Part shown: one piece after another, positions 21,586-30,085 of the stretch | How positions within the stretch are numbered: position 1 is the first letter of the stretch | Layout of the letters: every line of letters starts with the position of its first letter | Source: Oscillospiraceae bacterium | GTDB lineage: Bacteria > Bacillota > Clostridia > Oscillospirales > Oscillospiraceae | Assembly: GCA_017538965.1 (NCBI GenBank) | Contig: JAFYHU010000032.1 | Span: 1 to 61,427 of the forward strand | Reading direction: 5' to 3' | DNA: 61,427 nt | Notes under the pieces: model-generated | Seen by the model: only the letters and a program-made list of their open reading frames with translations | The model's database searches: none | What the model was told of the DNA's origin: nothing | Position numbers and translations under genes: made by a program

Positions 21586-24209
21586 GGGGCGGCATTGTTT
21601 CCTTTTTCATTCATCTTCCGGATCCGGATTTTGTTTTCCCGTTCCGCGATAAACTCCGGCAGCACCTTCGGACGCTCGAAGTAGTCGATGCTCTCGACAT
21701 AGCTGCGCTTGCGCAGATGGATGGCGTCAAAGCGGCAGCGGGTTGTGCAGACACCGCAGCCGAGGCACTTGTTCGGATCCACAAAGGAGGCGCCGCAGCC
21801 GAGGCAGCGCGCGGTTTCCTTCTTCACCTGCTCCTCGGTAAAGGTTTTGCGGTCATCCCGGAAGCTGACGGCCTTAGCGCTGTCCTTTTCGGGAATCTGA
21901 CGGGCTGCGGGGTCGCTTTCGCGGCGGACGGTGTCAAAGTCGACGTTGTCCTTATCGAAGGCATGGTAGCTCAGACGGTCACGCCCGATGACGAGGCTCT
22001 GGCCCGGATGGACAAAGCGGTGAATGGAGATGGCGCCCTGTTTGCCCTGGGCAATGGCGTCGATGGCAAACTTCGGCCCCGTGAAGGCGTCGCCGCCGAC
22101 GAAGATGTCCTCCTGCGCCGTCTGATATGTGAATCCGTCCGCTTTTACAAGACCCTTCTGATCGGTCTGCAGCTCGCCCAGATCCAGTCCGCCCAGATCA
22201 ACACGCTGGCCGATGGCCGCGAGAACGGTGCTGCAGGCGACCTTCTTTCCGTCTTCGCAGAGCAGGGCCGTGACCTTGCCGTTCTTGCCCTCAATCTCAA
22301 CCGGTCGGTGCTCGAAGAGGAACTTCACGCCCTCCGCCTTCGCTTCGGCGACCTCTTCGGGATCGGCAGGCATATCGCTCTCTTTCCGGCGGTAGGCGAC
22401 CGTGACCGCAGCACCAAGCCGGACCGCCGTACGGGCCACATCCATCGCGACGTTGCCGCCGCCGATGACGACGACTTTCTTCCCGAGTTCGGGTCTGGCG
22501 CCGGCATTCACCTCGCGCAGGAAGTCGATCCCGCCCCGGACGCCCCTGAGCTCTTCGCCCGGAATGCCGAGCGCCGCGGATTTCTGTGCGCCGACGGCCA
22601 GATAGAAGGCGTCAAAGCCCTGCTCTCTCAGTTCCTGAATGCTGACGTCTTTGCCGACCTCCACCCCGCAGCGGAAGATGACACCCAGCTGCTTGAGGAC
22701 GTCGATTTCGGCGTCCAGAACGGGTTTTTCCAAGCGGTAATTCGGGATGCCGTAGCGCAGCATGCCGCCGGGCAGCTCGTTCTTTTCGAAAACCGTCACG
22801 CGATAGTTGTCCGCCGCAAGATAATAGGCGCAGCTCAGACCGGCAGGGCCGGCGCCGATGACGGCGATCTTCTTGTCGCTGTAGTCGTAGAGCTTTTTGG
22901 GCACGAAACGCATATCCCGATCCAGCTCTCTGTCGGCGATGAATTTCTTTACCTCGTCGATGGCCACCGCCCTGTCAAGGCTGCCGCGGGTACACTCGTC
23001 CTCGCATCTGCGGTTGCAGATCCGCCCGCAGACGGCGGGCAGCGGATTTTCCAGCTTGATCAGTTCGAGGGCTTCCCGATACTTTCCCTGTGCCGCCAGC
23101 TTGAGATAACCCTGGACGGCGATATGGGCCGGGCACGCGGTCTTGCAGGGCGCGGTGCCCTCCGGCGCGATATACTCGCGGTTGGTCCTGTGTTCCGGAT
23201 TCCAGCGATCCGGCGTCCACTCCAGATCATCGGGCAGCTCCATGTGCGGATGCTCAACGGGCGTCTTCGCGCAGAGCTTCTGGCCCATCTGAATGGCGTT
23301 GTTGGCGCAGCGGTCGGTGCACTGGCCGCAGGCGACGCATTTCTCCTGATCAATTTCCGCCACGTAGTTGCTCCGGGAGGTGCCGGGCGTGTTGTAATAC
23401 TGCGTTACGCCGAGCGCAAGGCAGCTCTCCGGCATGCAGTTGCAGATGGCGAAGGTTTCTCCCCGATGCAGGGTCGTGATCTGGTGGACGCAGCCGCGCT
23501 CGTCGCATTTCTGAACCAGGGCCTTGGCTTCGTCGACCGTGGCCGGTCTGCCCTTGCCCGTGCGGTTGAACATGTCCGCGACATGCCCCATGAAGATGCA
23601 CAACCCTTCGTCCAGATCGCCGCTGCCTTCGCCCATCATCCGGCGGACGCGGCGGCACTGGCACGGCGTGATGCTCAGATGGCCTTCGTTGTCCTCGATA
23701 TACTTGCTGACGCGCTCGTTGTCGATCTGCTCCGTTCCCTCGGGGATGGCGCTCTCCACCGAAATCACGCGCATAATGCCGGCGCCCATGGGCGTGTTGG
23801 GCGCATGCTCGATCTGGCTGGTGGTGGCGTGCTGATGAAACGCATAGGGAATCTCCGGATGCGCGAGACAGAATTTTTCATTGATGAGCAGGAACTCAAA
23901 GATTCCGGGCGTATAGGGCGGCAGCAGATAAACCTCCATCCCGAGCACCGGCGCTACGACCTGAACGACCAGACCGATGTCCGTCAGCTCATGCAGCACC
24001 TCTTTCGTCCGGCTGACGGAGAGCTTCGCCTTGTGCGCAATCAGCGGCACAAGCGCCGGCTTCATGTCGGTCAGCCCCAGCATGACGGAGATCTGTTCAT
24101 CGGTAATCCACTGCTCGAAGACCTTGTACTCCGCGCAGTCCGGCGTGATGGTATAATGCCCTCCGTTGATTTTCGTACACAGTTCGATCAGATTCTGCCT
24201 GACTTCCAA
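21582..24209 (-). CDS. Fe-S/FAD oxidoreductase with GltD-like core and ferredoxin clusters
   Basis: The 875-residue protein has an N-terminal helical, winged-helix-like part, then a Cys pair region PCQCRRVRR (about 183) and CNCMPES, a ferredoxin motif CVACGQCTDRCANNAI (about 290), and a GltD-type module. The module contains CKTACPAHI, CGRICNRRCEDECTRG, an FAD fold VIGAGPAGLSCAYYL and an NAD(P) fold VVIGGGNVAMDVA. A second iron-sulfur set (CLGCGVCTTRCRFDAI) is C-terminal. It probably passes electrons between NAD(P)H and a ferredoxin-like partner. The start codon is TTG at 24209. Upstream and downstream genes (TetR, HypA-like) suggest a regulated redox unit. The exact partner is unknown; it resembles NfnB and glutamate synthase small subunits but the N-terminal part sets it apart. 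Confidence 0.85.
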   Translation of the reverse strand: MEVRQNLIELCTKINGGHYTITPDCAEYKVFEQWITDEQISVMLGLTDMKPALVPLIAHKAKLSVSRTKEVLHELTDIGLVVQVVAPVLGMEVYLLPPYTPGIFEFLLINEKFCLAHPEIPYAFHQHATTSQIEHAPNTPMGAGIMRVISVESAIPEGTEQIDNERVSKYIEDNEGHLSITPCQCRRVRRMMGEGSGDLDEGLCIFMGHVADMFNRTGKGRPATVDEAKALVQKCDERGCVHQITTLHRGETFAICNCMPESCLALGVTQYYNTPGTSRSNYVAEIDQEKCVACGQCTDRCANNAIQMGQKLCAKTPVEHPHMELPDDLEWTPDRWNPEHRTNREYIAPEGTAPCKTACPAHIAVQGYLKLAAQGKYREALELIKLENPLPAVCGRICNRRCEDECTRGSLDRAVAIDEVKKFIADRELDRDMRFVPKKLYDYSDKKIAVIGAGPAGLSCAYYLAADNYRVTVFEKNELPGGMLRYGIPNYRLEKPVLDAEIDVLKQLGVIFRCGVEVGKDVSIQELREQGFDAFYLAVGAQKSAALGIPGEELRGVRGGIDFLREVNAGARPELGKKVVVIGGGNVAMDVARTAVRLGAAVTVAYRRKESDMPADPEEVAEAKAEGVKFLFEHRPVEIEGKNGKVTALLCEDGKKVACSTVLAAIGQRVDLGGLDLGELQTDQKGLVKADGFTYQTAQEDIFVGGDAFTGPKFAIDAIAQGKQGAISIHRFVHPGQSLVIGRDRLSYHAFDKDNVDFDTVRRESDPAARQIPEKDSAKAVSFRDDRKTFTEEQVKKETARCLGCGASFVDPNKCLGCGVCTTRCRFDAIHLRKRSYVESIDYFERPKVLPEFIAERENKIRIRKMNEKGNNAAP

Positions 24210-24251
24210 AATAAATCCCCCTTCACTATATCGGTTTTATCTGATATTGCT

Positions 24252-24280
24252 ATCTTAACACAGTTCTGCCTGCTTGTCAC
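24252..24280 (-). promoter_or_regulatory. promoter of the Fe-S/FAD oxidoreductase gene
   Basis: On the minus strand GTGACA (24280-24275), a 17-bp spacer and TAAGAT (24257-24252). The -35 is part of an imperfect dyad TGTTAC-AGC-GTGACA, a possible regulator site next to the divergent TetR gene. Confidence 0.6.
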
Positions 24281-24347
24281 GCTGTAACATCAAAAAGAGG
24301 AGAAAGTCGGTCATAAGTGACAAAACGACACATCATATAAAAATGCT

Positions 24348-24376
24348 TTGCCAACGCGGATAAAGTATGTTATGCT
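24348..24376 (+). promoter_or_regulatory. promoter of the TetR-family gene
   Basis: TTGCCA (24348-24353), a 17-bp spacer and TATGCT (24371-24376). Confidence 0.6.
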
Positions 24377-24408
24377 GTCTACATACAACGTCAGAAGGAG
24401 GGACAAGG

Positions 24409-24960
24409 ATGGCAAGCGGAACAAAAGACGCCCTGGCTTCGGCGCTGCGCCAGATGATGAAGGTAAAACCCATTGACAAGATCACGGTGAAGGATATCGT
24501 GGAAATCTGCGGCGTGAACAGGCAGACCTTCTATTATCATTTCGATGATATCGATAATCTGCTGGAATGGGTTTTTGAGGACGATGCCGAGCGCGTGCTT
24601 CCCAAGGAAGTCACATATGAACACTGGCGAGAAGATATGGTGATCTTCATAGACTATCTCGAGAACAGCAGCAGCTTCACCCTCAACGTCTACAACTCCA
24701 ACAGCAGGCTGTATATGCTGCGCTATCTGAAGTCCAAGCTGAAAGCCTGCATCGAGAGCTTTGCGATCATCGTATCGGACGGAAAGAACATCAGCCGGCA
24801 GGATTTCGAATTCATTACGGAATTTTATGCGACCCTTGCGATCGGATACATTGCCCAATGGCTGGACTCGGGCATGCACTTTCCCCGTGAGCTTACCCGC
24901 GAGCGGGTTCTCCGCGTGATGGACCAGAGCATGGAGAACATCATCGCCCGATTTATCTGA
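24409..24960 (+). CDS. TetR-family transcriptional regulator, DhaS-like
   Basis: The 183-residue protein has an N-terminal TetR DNA-binding domain. The helix-turn-helix is ITVKDIVEICGVNRQTFYYHFDD (residues about 25-47). A helical C-terminal domain of the TetR_C_8 type follows, as in DhaS-like regulators. GAAGGAGGG lies 8 nt before the ATG at 24409; an in-frame start at 24367 lies on top of the promoter -10. It is divergent from the Fe-S/FAD oxidoreductase gene, so that gene and the hypA-like gene are the natural candidate targets. The ligand is unknown. Confidence 0.85.
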   Translation: MASGTKDALASALRQMMKVKPIDKITVKDIVEICGVNRQTFYYHFDDIDNLLEWVFEDDAERVLPKEVTYEHWREDMVIFIDYLENSSSFTLNVYNSNSRLYMLRYLKSKLKACIESFAIIVSDGKNISRQDFEFITEFYATLAIGYIAQWLDSGMHFPRELTRERVLRVMDQSMENIIARFI

Positions 24961-24971
24961 ATATACTATGC

Positions 24972-25003
24972 AAAACTCCCGGCCGGCAGGCCGGGAGTTT
25001 TTG
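24972..25003. terminator. strong bidirectional terminator
   Basis: AAAACTCCCGGCC pairs with GGCCGGGAGTTTTT around GGCA. It separates the TetR gene from the convergent aminopeptidase gene. Confidence 0.9.
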
Positions 25004-25010
25004 AACAACA

Positions 25011-26078
25011 TTACAACACGATGAGGCGGTCCTTGGGGGATTTGGTGATGACTTCGCTGCCATCGGGGCGGAGGATCATCACATCCTCGATGCGCAGGCC
25101 GAAGCGGCCGGGGAGGTAAATGCCGGGTTCCGCGCTGACCACGGCGCCGTCCGGCATCAGGCGTTCTCCGCGCTGGTTCAGGACCGGCTGCTCATGGATG
25201 TCGAGACCGAGGCTGTGACCGAAACCGTGCCCGAAGAAGTCTCCGAAACCGGCATCCCGGATGACCTTCCGGGCGGCCTCGTCGATCTCCTTGCCCGAGA
25301 TCCCGGAGCGCGCGGCCCGGATGCCGGCAAGCTGGGCTTCCAGCACAAGTGCATAGAGGTTTTTCATCTCTTCTGTGGCCGAGCCGACCGCGAAGGTCCG
25401 GGTCGTATCGCTGCAGTAGCCGCCGTAAACGCAGCCGAAATCGATGGTCAGGAAGTCGCCCTCCCGCAGAAGACGATCACCGGGAACCCCGTGCGGCAGG
25501 CTGCTGTTCTGCCCGGTGACCACGATCGGGTCGAAAGAGTTTTTCTCGCTGCCATTGCGAAGCATGCGGTAGACGAGTTCCGCTGCGACCTCCTTCTCGC
25601 TCATCCCGGCGCGGATGTACGGAAGGGTCTCCTCCAGGGCCTTGTCGGCAATAGCCTGCGCCTCACGCATCAGGCGCAGTTCTTCCTCATCCTTTGAAGC
25701 ACGCAGCGCCGGCAGAAGATCTCCGGCCGGCAGCAGCGTTCTTCCCAGCTGCTGTTCCAGCATCCGAAAGGCTGCATAGCTGAGATGCCGGTCTTCCGCG
25801 GCCAGACGTTCAACCTTCTCTTCCTCCAGAATTCGCTTGAGCAGGGGAAGCTTGGGATGAGTGCTGTCAAAGCGCAGGACGGTTACATCCGGCCCGACGG
25901 ACGCCTCCGCCGCTTCCGTGTAGCGCGGGTCCGTCAGCAGCCAGGCCTTCTCCCGGGAAACGAGCACATAGCCGTCCGTGAAGGCAAAGCCGCCTGCCCA
26001 GCGCTGGTTCTTTTCTTCCGTAATCAGAAGCGCATCCGCTTCCGTCAGTTTTTCCCGAATCCGTTCCAGATGTGTCAT
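25011..26078 (-). CDS. M24 family aminopeptidase, Xaa-Pro type
   Basis: The 355-residue protein has an N-terminal creatinase-like domain and a C-terminal pita-bread metallopeptidase domain. Metal ligands are visible in order: Asp in TIDFG, Asp in YCSDTTRTFAVG, His in GHGFGHSLGLDIHE, Glu in AEPGIYL, and Glu in RIEDV. It removes N-terminal residues before proline, most likely as a cytoplasmic Xaa-Pro aminopeptidase or dipeptidase. Its ATG overlaps the stop of the histidine kinase by 4 nt, so it is the last gene of a comEA-regulator-kinase-peptidase operon. The family's split between aminopeptidase and dipeptidase cannot be resolved here. Confidence 0.9.
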   Translation of the reverse strand: MTHLERIREKLTEADALLITEEKNQRWAGGFAFTDGYVLVSREKAWLLTDPRYTEAAEASVGPDVTVLRFDSTHPKLPLLKRILEEEKVERLAAEDRHLSYAAFRMLEQQLGRTLLPAGDLLPALRASKDEEELRLMREAQAIADKALEETLPYIRAGMSEKEVAAELVYRMLRNGSEKNSFDPIVVTGQNSSLPHGVPGDRLLREGDFLTIDFGCVYGGYCSDTTRTFAVGSATEEMKNLYALVLEAQLAGIRAARSGISGKEIDEAARKVIRDAGFGDFFGHGFGHSLGLDIHEQPVLNQRGERLMPDGAVVSAEPGIYLPGRFGLRIEDVMILRPDGSEVITKSPKDRLIVL

Positions 26079-27472
26079 ATTCCTGTATCCTCCGAACTCG
26101 GCCGCGGAAAGCTCACGACAAACACGGAGCCCTGCGGCCTGTTGCTTCCGACGTCGATGCTCCCGCCGTAGGCCAGCACCGCGTCATGCACGATGCTCAG
26201 CCCCAGACCGCTGCCGCCGCTGGCACGGGAGCGTGCCTTGTCCACCCGATAGAAACGCGTAAAGATATTGAGCCGGTCTTCCTCCGGAATTCCGATGCCC
26301 GTATCCGCGACCGTAAGCCGGACGTTCTCATCATCCTTGGAGAGCGTGATGCTGACGGAGCCGCCGGGCACGTTGTACTTCACCGCGTTCTCCGCAAGGT
26401 TGAAGACCACCCGGCTCATCTCGTCCGCGCTGGCCATGATCACGCAGCCGTCGTCCAGCTGCGTGTTCACGGTGACCTTGCTCTCCCGGGCCAGAACGCA
26501 GATCCCGGGCAGCGCGTCCAGCGTGATCTGTTTCAGGTCCACCGGCTCCGGTATGAGCCGCACGCCGTCGTCCAGACGGCTGAGGTCCAGCAGCTTCTCG
26601 GTGGTCCGCTGCAGACGGTCCGCGGCGGTGCGGATGTCGGAGACAAACTCCCGCATCGTCCCCTCATCCATCTGCTCGGTGGTCAGAATGCTGTCCGAAA
26701 GCAGGCGGATCGAAGCGAGCGGGGTTTTCAGCTCGTGAGAGGCGTCCGAGACAAAGCGCCGGCGCTGGTCTTCGTTGGTCTCGAGGCGGGCGGTGAGCGC
26801 GTTGAACTCTTCGCCGAGCTCGCTGATTTCGTCGTTGCCCGTGATCTCATGCCGGTGGGTATAATCTCCGCCGGCCACCGTGTGCATGCTGCCGGCGAGC
26901 CGGGTCAGACGCCGCAGCACGATCCACGAGAAGAGGACGGCCAGAATCAGGGCGGCAGCCCCGATGAGCATGGACAGAATGGCGAAGCGGTGCTGGATCG
27001 AGAGGATGATGTCCGCCCGCTCGGTATCCGTCTCATAGAGACTGACGGCTCCGATGACGGCGTTCCGGCTTCCGACCGGCACCGCGATGCTGCTCTCGAA
27101 GGCACCGCCCGCGAAAACCGAACGGAACACGCTCTTTCCCTCCAGCGCGGTACGGACGTCCTCCAGATTGATCGGGGTCTGCCCGTCGTCAAAAACAGGC
27201 GTGCCGGCGCTGTTGACGACGATGATGCGGTCAAAGCCGCTCAGGTCAAGAAAGCGCAGCACATCGCTGACCCCTTCCTCGCTGAGCCGGTCCAGCGAGG
27301 CAAGCGCCGAGGAAACCACCGTCACCTGGGAAGCCATCGAGCTCTGCTTTTCCTGAAACACCGTGTCCCGGGACGAAACGATCGGGTAGGTATTCAGCAG
27401 CACCAGCAGCACCAGCAGGATTGCCAGAATGAAGACGATGAATTTGAATCGAATCGTATGCGTAAACATCAT
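26075..27472 (-). CDS. membrane sensor histidine kinase
   Basis: The 465-residue protein has a first helix at about 10-29, an extracytoplasmic sensor region of about 135 residues, a second helix at about 165-187, a HAMP segment, HisKA with phospho-His in SHELKTPL (His-246) and a HATPase domain with N-box VVFNLAENAVKYN, G1 ADTGIGIPEE and GGSGLGLSI. All kinase motifs are intact. It lies 4 nt after the cognate response regulator gene and overlaps the aminopeptidase start by 4 nt. Architecture resembles PhoR/WalK-like kinases of Bacillota. The stimulus is not evident. Confidence 0.92.
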   Translation of the reverse strand: MMFTHTIRFKFIVFILAILLVLLVLLNTYPIVSSRDTVFQEKQSSMASQVTVVSSALASLDRLSEEGVSDVLRFLDLSGFDRIIVVNSAGTPVFDDGQTPINLEDVRTALEGKSVFRSVFAGGAFESSIAVPVGSRNAVIGAVSLYETDTERADIILSIQHRFAILSMLIGAAALILAVLFSWIVLRRLTRLAGSMHTVAGGDYTHRHEITGNDEISELGEEFNALTARLETNEDQRRRFVSDASHELKTPLASIRLLSDSILTTEQMDEGTMREFVSDIRTAADRLQRTTEKLLDLSRLDDGVRLIPEPVDLKQITLDALPGICVLARESKVTVNTQLDDGCVIMASADEMSRVVFNLAENAVKYNVPGGSVSITLSKDDENVRLTVADTGIGIPEEDRLNIFTRFYRVDKARSRASGGSGLGLSIVHDAVLAYGGSIDVGSNRPQGSVFVVSFPRPSSEDTGI

Positions 27473-27476
27473 GGTC

Positions 27477-28160
27477 TCACAGAGTGAAGTAGTACCCGAC
27501 GCCCCACTTGGTCAGGATCATCTCCGGCGAGGCAGGATCCTTTTCCAGCTTCTCACGCAGCCTGCGGATATGCACGTCCACCGTTCTGCTGTCCCCGAGA
27601 TAATCATAGCCCCAGACCAGATCGAGCAGCGCTTCGCGGCTGTAAACCTTGCCGGGATTCTTCATCAGGAACAGCATCAGGTCGAATTCCTTCATCGTCA
27701 GTTCGACTTCCTTGCCGTCCTTGAAGGCGCTGCGCTGGGCTTCGTCCAGCGTGATATGCGCGCGGGTAAGCCGCGTTTCCTTTCCGGCGGCGGCCGTGCT
27801 GAGACCGGCCCGGCGCAGAAGCGCGCGGACTCTCGCCTTCAGCTCCAGCACGTCGAAAGGCTTCGTGATGTAATCGTCCGCGCCCGATTCAAAGCCGACC
27901 AGCATGTCATGCCGTTCGCTGCGCGCGGTCAGCATGATGATGGGCACGGTGGAGAAGCTGCGGATCTCCTGACAGGCCTGCAGGCCGTCCTTTCCGGGCA
28001 TCATCAGATCGAGAATGATCAGGTCGTAATTGGTCTTTTTGGCCATGCTGACGGCTTCCGCCCCATCATAGCAGCCATCGACCGAATAGCCTTCATTTTC
28101 CAGATTGAACTTGATGCCCTTGACCAGCGCACGTTCATCATCCACGACCAGAATCTTCAT
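27477..28160 (-). CDS. OmpR/PhoB-family response regulator
   Basis: The 227-residue protein has a receiver domain (acidic pocket VVDDE, phospho-Asp-51 in IILDLMMPG, Thr-78, Lys-100) and a C-terminal winged helix ending TKWGVGYYF. Such regulators bind pairs of direct repeats spaced one DNA turn apart. It starts inside the end of comEA (23-nt overlap), with GGAGGTT as ribosome site, and is followed by its kinase. Phosphate- or wall-stress-type roles are typical of near relatives but not proven. Confidence 0.93.
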   Translation of the reverse strand: MKILVVDDERALVKGIKFNLENEGYSVDGCYDGAEAVSMAKKTNYDLIILDLMMPGKDGLQACQEIRSFSTVPIIMLTARSERHDMLVGFESGADDYITKPFDVLELKARVRALLRRAGLSTAAAGKETRLTRAHITLDEAQRSAFKDGKEVELTMKEFDLMLFLMKNPGKVYSREALLDLVWGYDYLGDSRTVDVHIRRLREKLEKDPASPEMILTKWGVGYYFTL

Positions 28161-28491
28161 TTGAACCTCCGATTATGACGGAGCCGCGGAGCGCCGCGAC
28201 CGTCTTTTCACCGATCCCCGGGATCTGCAGCAGATCCTCCTCCCGAACAAAGGGCCCGTTCTCCTCCCGCCAGGCGACAATCGCCTCGCTGAGAACCGGC
28301 CCGATCCCCGAAATCTCCTGCAGCTCCTCCGCGCTTGCCCGGTTCAGATCAATGCGGGCGTCTTCCGCCTGCCAGACCCGGTCGGGGAGAACCGCTCCGT
28401 TTTCAGGAACCGGAAAGAGGGAAAAAACAAGAAAAACGAGAAAAGCGAGAGTGAGGAAAAGACTCAGCGACAGAGCCAGACTTTTTTTCAT
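28138..28491 (-). CDS. ComEA-like helix-hairpin-helix protein
   Basis: The 117-residue protein has one N-terminal membrane segment (about 4-26) and a C-terminal double helix-hairpin-helix DNA-binding domain: DLNRASAEELQEISGIGPVL, then LLQIPGIGEKTVAAL. ComEA binds incoming double-stranded DNA outside the membrane during natural transformation. Unlike Bacillus ComEA there is no SLBB domain between the anchor and the HhH part, giving a short form. It is the first gene of an operon with a two-component system and an aminopeptidase. No comEC is in the window, so a role in uptake is probable but unproven. Confidence 0.85.
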   Translation of the reverse strand: MKKSLALSLSLFLTLAFLVFLVFSLFPVPENGAVLPDRVWQAEDARIDLNRASAEELQEISGIGPVLSEAIVAWREENGPFVREEDLLQIPGIGEKTVAALRGSVIIGGSNEDSGRG

Positions 28492-28520
28492 GAGCAGACC
28501 CTCAAGACCTTAAAAAACCG

Positions 28521-28549
28521 TTGCAATTCCTGCTGCTAAACTTTATAAT
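28521..28549 (+). promoter_or_regulatory. promoter of the D,D-carboxypeptidase gene
   Basis: TTGCAA (28521-28526), a 17-bp spacer and TATAAT (28544-28549). Confidence 0.75.
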
Positions 28550-28612
28550 AATCTTTACTTGTGTCGTCACCCTGATACTATACCACAATCCGGACACAAA
28601 CGGGAGTACAAA

Positions 28613-30010
28613 ATGAAAAAAAAGTTCCTTCTCTCCATGTTTCTGCTTACATCGATGCTCGCTGCGGCCGGTGCTCCCGCCGCCTATGCATCTCCGGCAC
28701 CCGAACTGAACGGCAAGAACATCGTGCTTGCCGATCTGAACACGGGGCGGATCATCTATTCCAAGGATAAGGACGCCGTCGTGGCTCCGGCCAGTCTGAC
28801 CAAGATCATGACGGTGCTGCTGGCCGTGGAATCGGTCGAGAGGGGCGAACACGAGCTGGATGAGATGGTGACGGCCGGCGAGGACTGCCGGATGGGTCTG
28901 GACGAGGAGAGCAGCAGCGGCGAAATCCAGCCCGGCGAACAGCTGAGCTTCCGGGACCTGCTGTACTGTTCGATGATTCAGTCCGCCAGCGACGCCTGCA
29001 ACGTGCTGGCATCCCTGATCGGCGGCAATATCAACAGCTTCGTGGACAGGATGAATGAGCGTGCGACGGAGCTCGGCTGCGAGATCACCCATTTCGAAGA
29101 TCCGAACGGCCTGTCGAACAACAACCAGACTACCGCCTACGAGATGTTCCTGATCACAAAGGAAGCCATCTCGCATGACTATTTCATGGTCGTCTGCAAC
29201 ATCGCGGATGTAACGATCCCTGCGACCAACATGCACGAAGAGCGCGAATACCACAACTCCAACTCCCTGATCAGCCCCCAGTCGGTCTACGGCGGCAACC
29301 GCTATCTCTATACCGGCGCGGCCGGCGTCAAGACCGGCTATACCCGGGCCGCCGGCTATTGCCTGATCTCGACGGCCGAGCGGGAAGGGCTGCACTTCCT
29401 CGCGGTCGTCATGGGCTGCGACGGCTGGCTGAACGCCCATATCGAGGACTACCGGAACTTTGAAGACACGATCAAGCTCTATGACTGGGGCTTTTCCGAT
29501 TTCTCCTACCGCAATGTGGTGGACAAGGGAACGCCGGTCTATGAAATGGATGTCGAGCTCGCCCAGGACAACGCCAAAGCCGTGCTCTATCCGGAGGAGA
29601 ATATCCGCCTGCTGCTGCCGCGGGATACGACCGACGACGACATCAAGCTGGACTTCCATTTCACGGAGACCGAGCTGCGCGCGCCCGTCAAGGCAGGCGA
29701 AGTACTCGGCGAAGCGGTCGTCAGCGTCAACGGCGAGGTTTACGGCACGGTTAATCTGGTCACGAGGGACGAGGTCGATCTGGCCAGATCGGAATACATG
29801 AAGCACCAGATCCACGACTTCTTCTCCAATCGCTGGGTCATCGGCACCACAGCCGTCGTGCTTACGGTGCTGGCGCTGTATATCACGCTTCGGATCCGCT
29901 ATCGGAAGGCCAGGGAGAGATACCTCGAGGAGCGCCGCGAGGCGGAGATCCGCAGGAGAAACCGCCGCAGGCAGCAGGAAGAGCAGCGCCGCGACGGCTG
30001 GGACTTGTAA
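28613..30010 (+). CDS. D-alanyl-D-alanine carboxypeptidase, PBP5/DacF type
   Basis: The 465-residue exported serine peptidase trims the terminal D-Ala from peptidoglycan stem peptides. It has a signal peptide (about 1-24, ending AYASP), the active site SLTKIM (SxxK), SAS-DACN (SxN) and KTG in GVKTGYTRAAGYC. A beta-rich C-terminal domain follows, then a membrane anchor (about 410-428) and a highly charged cytoplasmic tail rich in Arg and Glu. The start at 28613 is the signal-peptide start; the ribosome site GGGAG is modest. It is convergent to nothing and is followed closely by the G3E GTPase gene, whose promoter overlaps its stop. Confidence 0.93.
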   Translation: MKKKFLLSMFLLTSMLAAAGAPAAYASPAPELNGKNIVLADLNTGRIIYSKDKDAVVAPASLTKIMTVLLAVESVERGEHELDEMVTAGEDCRMGLDEESSSGEIQPGEQLSFRDLLYCSMIQSASDACNVLASLIGGNINSFVDRMNERATELGCEITHFEDPNGLSNNNQTTAYEMFLITKEAISHDYFMVVCNIADVTIPATNMHEEREYHNSNSLISPQSVYGGNRYLYTGAAGVKTGYTRAAGYCLISTAEREGLHFLAVVMGCDGWLNAHIEDYRNFEDTIKLYDWGFSDFSYRNVVDKGTPVYEMDVELAQDNAKAVLYPEENIRLLLPRDTTDDDIKLDFHFTETELRAPVKAGEVLGEAVVSVNGEVYGTVNLVTRDEVDLARSEYMKHQIHDFFSNRWVIGTTAVVLTVLALYITLRIRYRKARERYLEERREAEIRRRNRRRQQEEQRRDGWDL

Positions 30011-30033
30011 GAAGCATCAAACCGTGATATAAT
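30005..30033 (+). promoter_or_regulatory. promoter of the G3E GTPase operon
   Basis: TTGTAA (30005-30010), a 17-bp spacer and TATAAT (30028-30033). The -35 overlaps the stop codon of the preceding gene. Confidence 0.7.
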
Positions 30034-30085
30034 CTACGTTTTGAAGAAGCATTCTCTTCTCCAGAAAGACACAATGGAGGCAACT

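Noticed and set aside
21717-24287. 856-codon open frame on the plus strand
   Set aside because: Antisense shadow of the Fe-S/FAD oxidoreductase; no family motif and no promoter.
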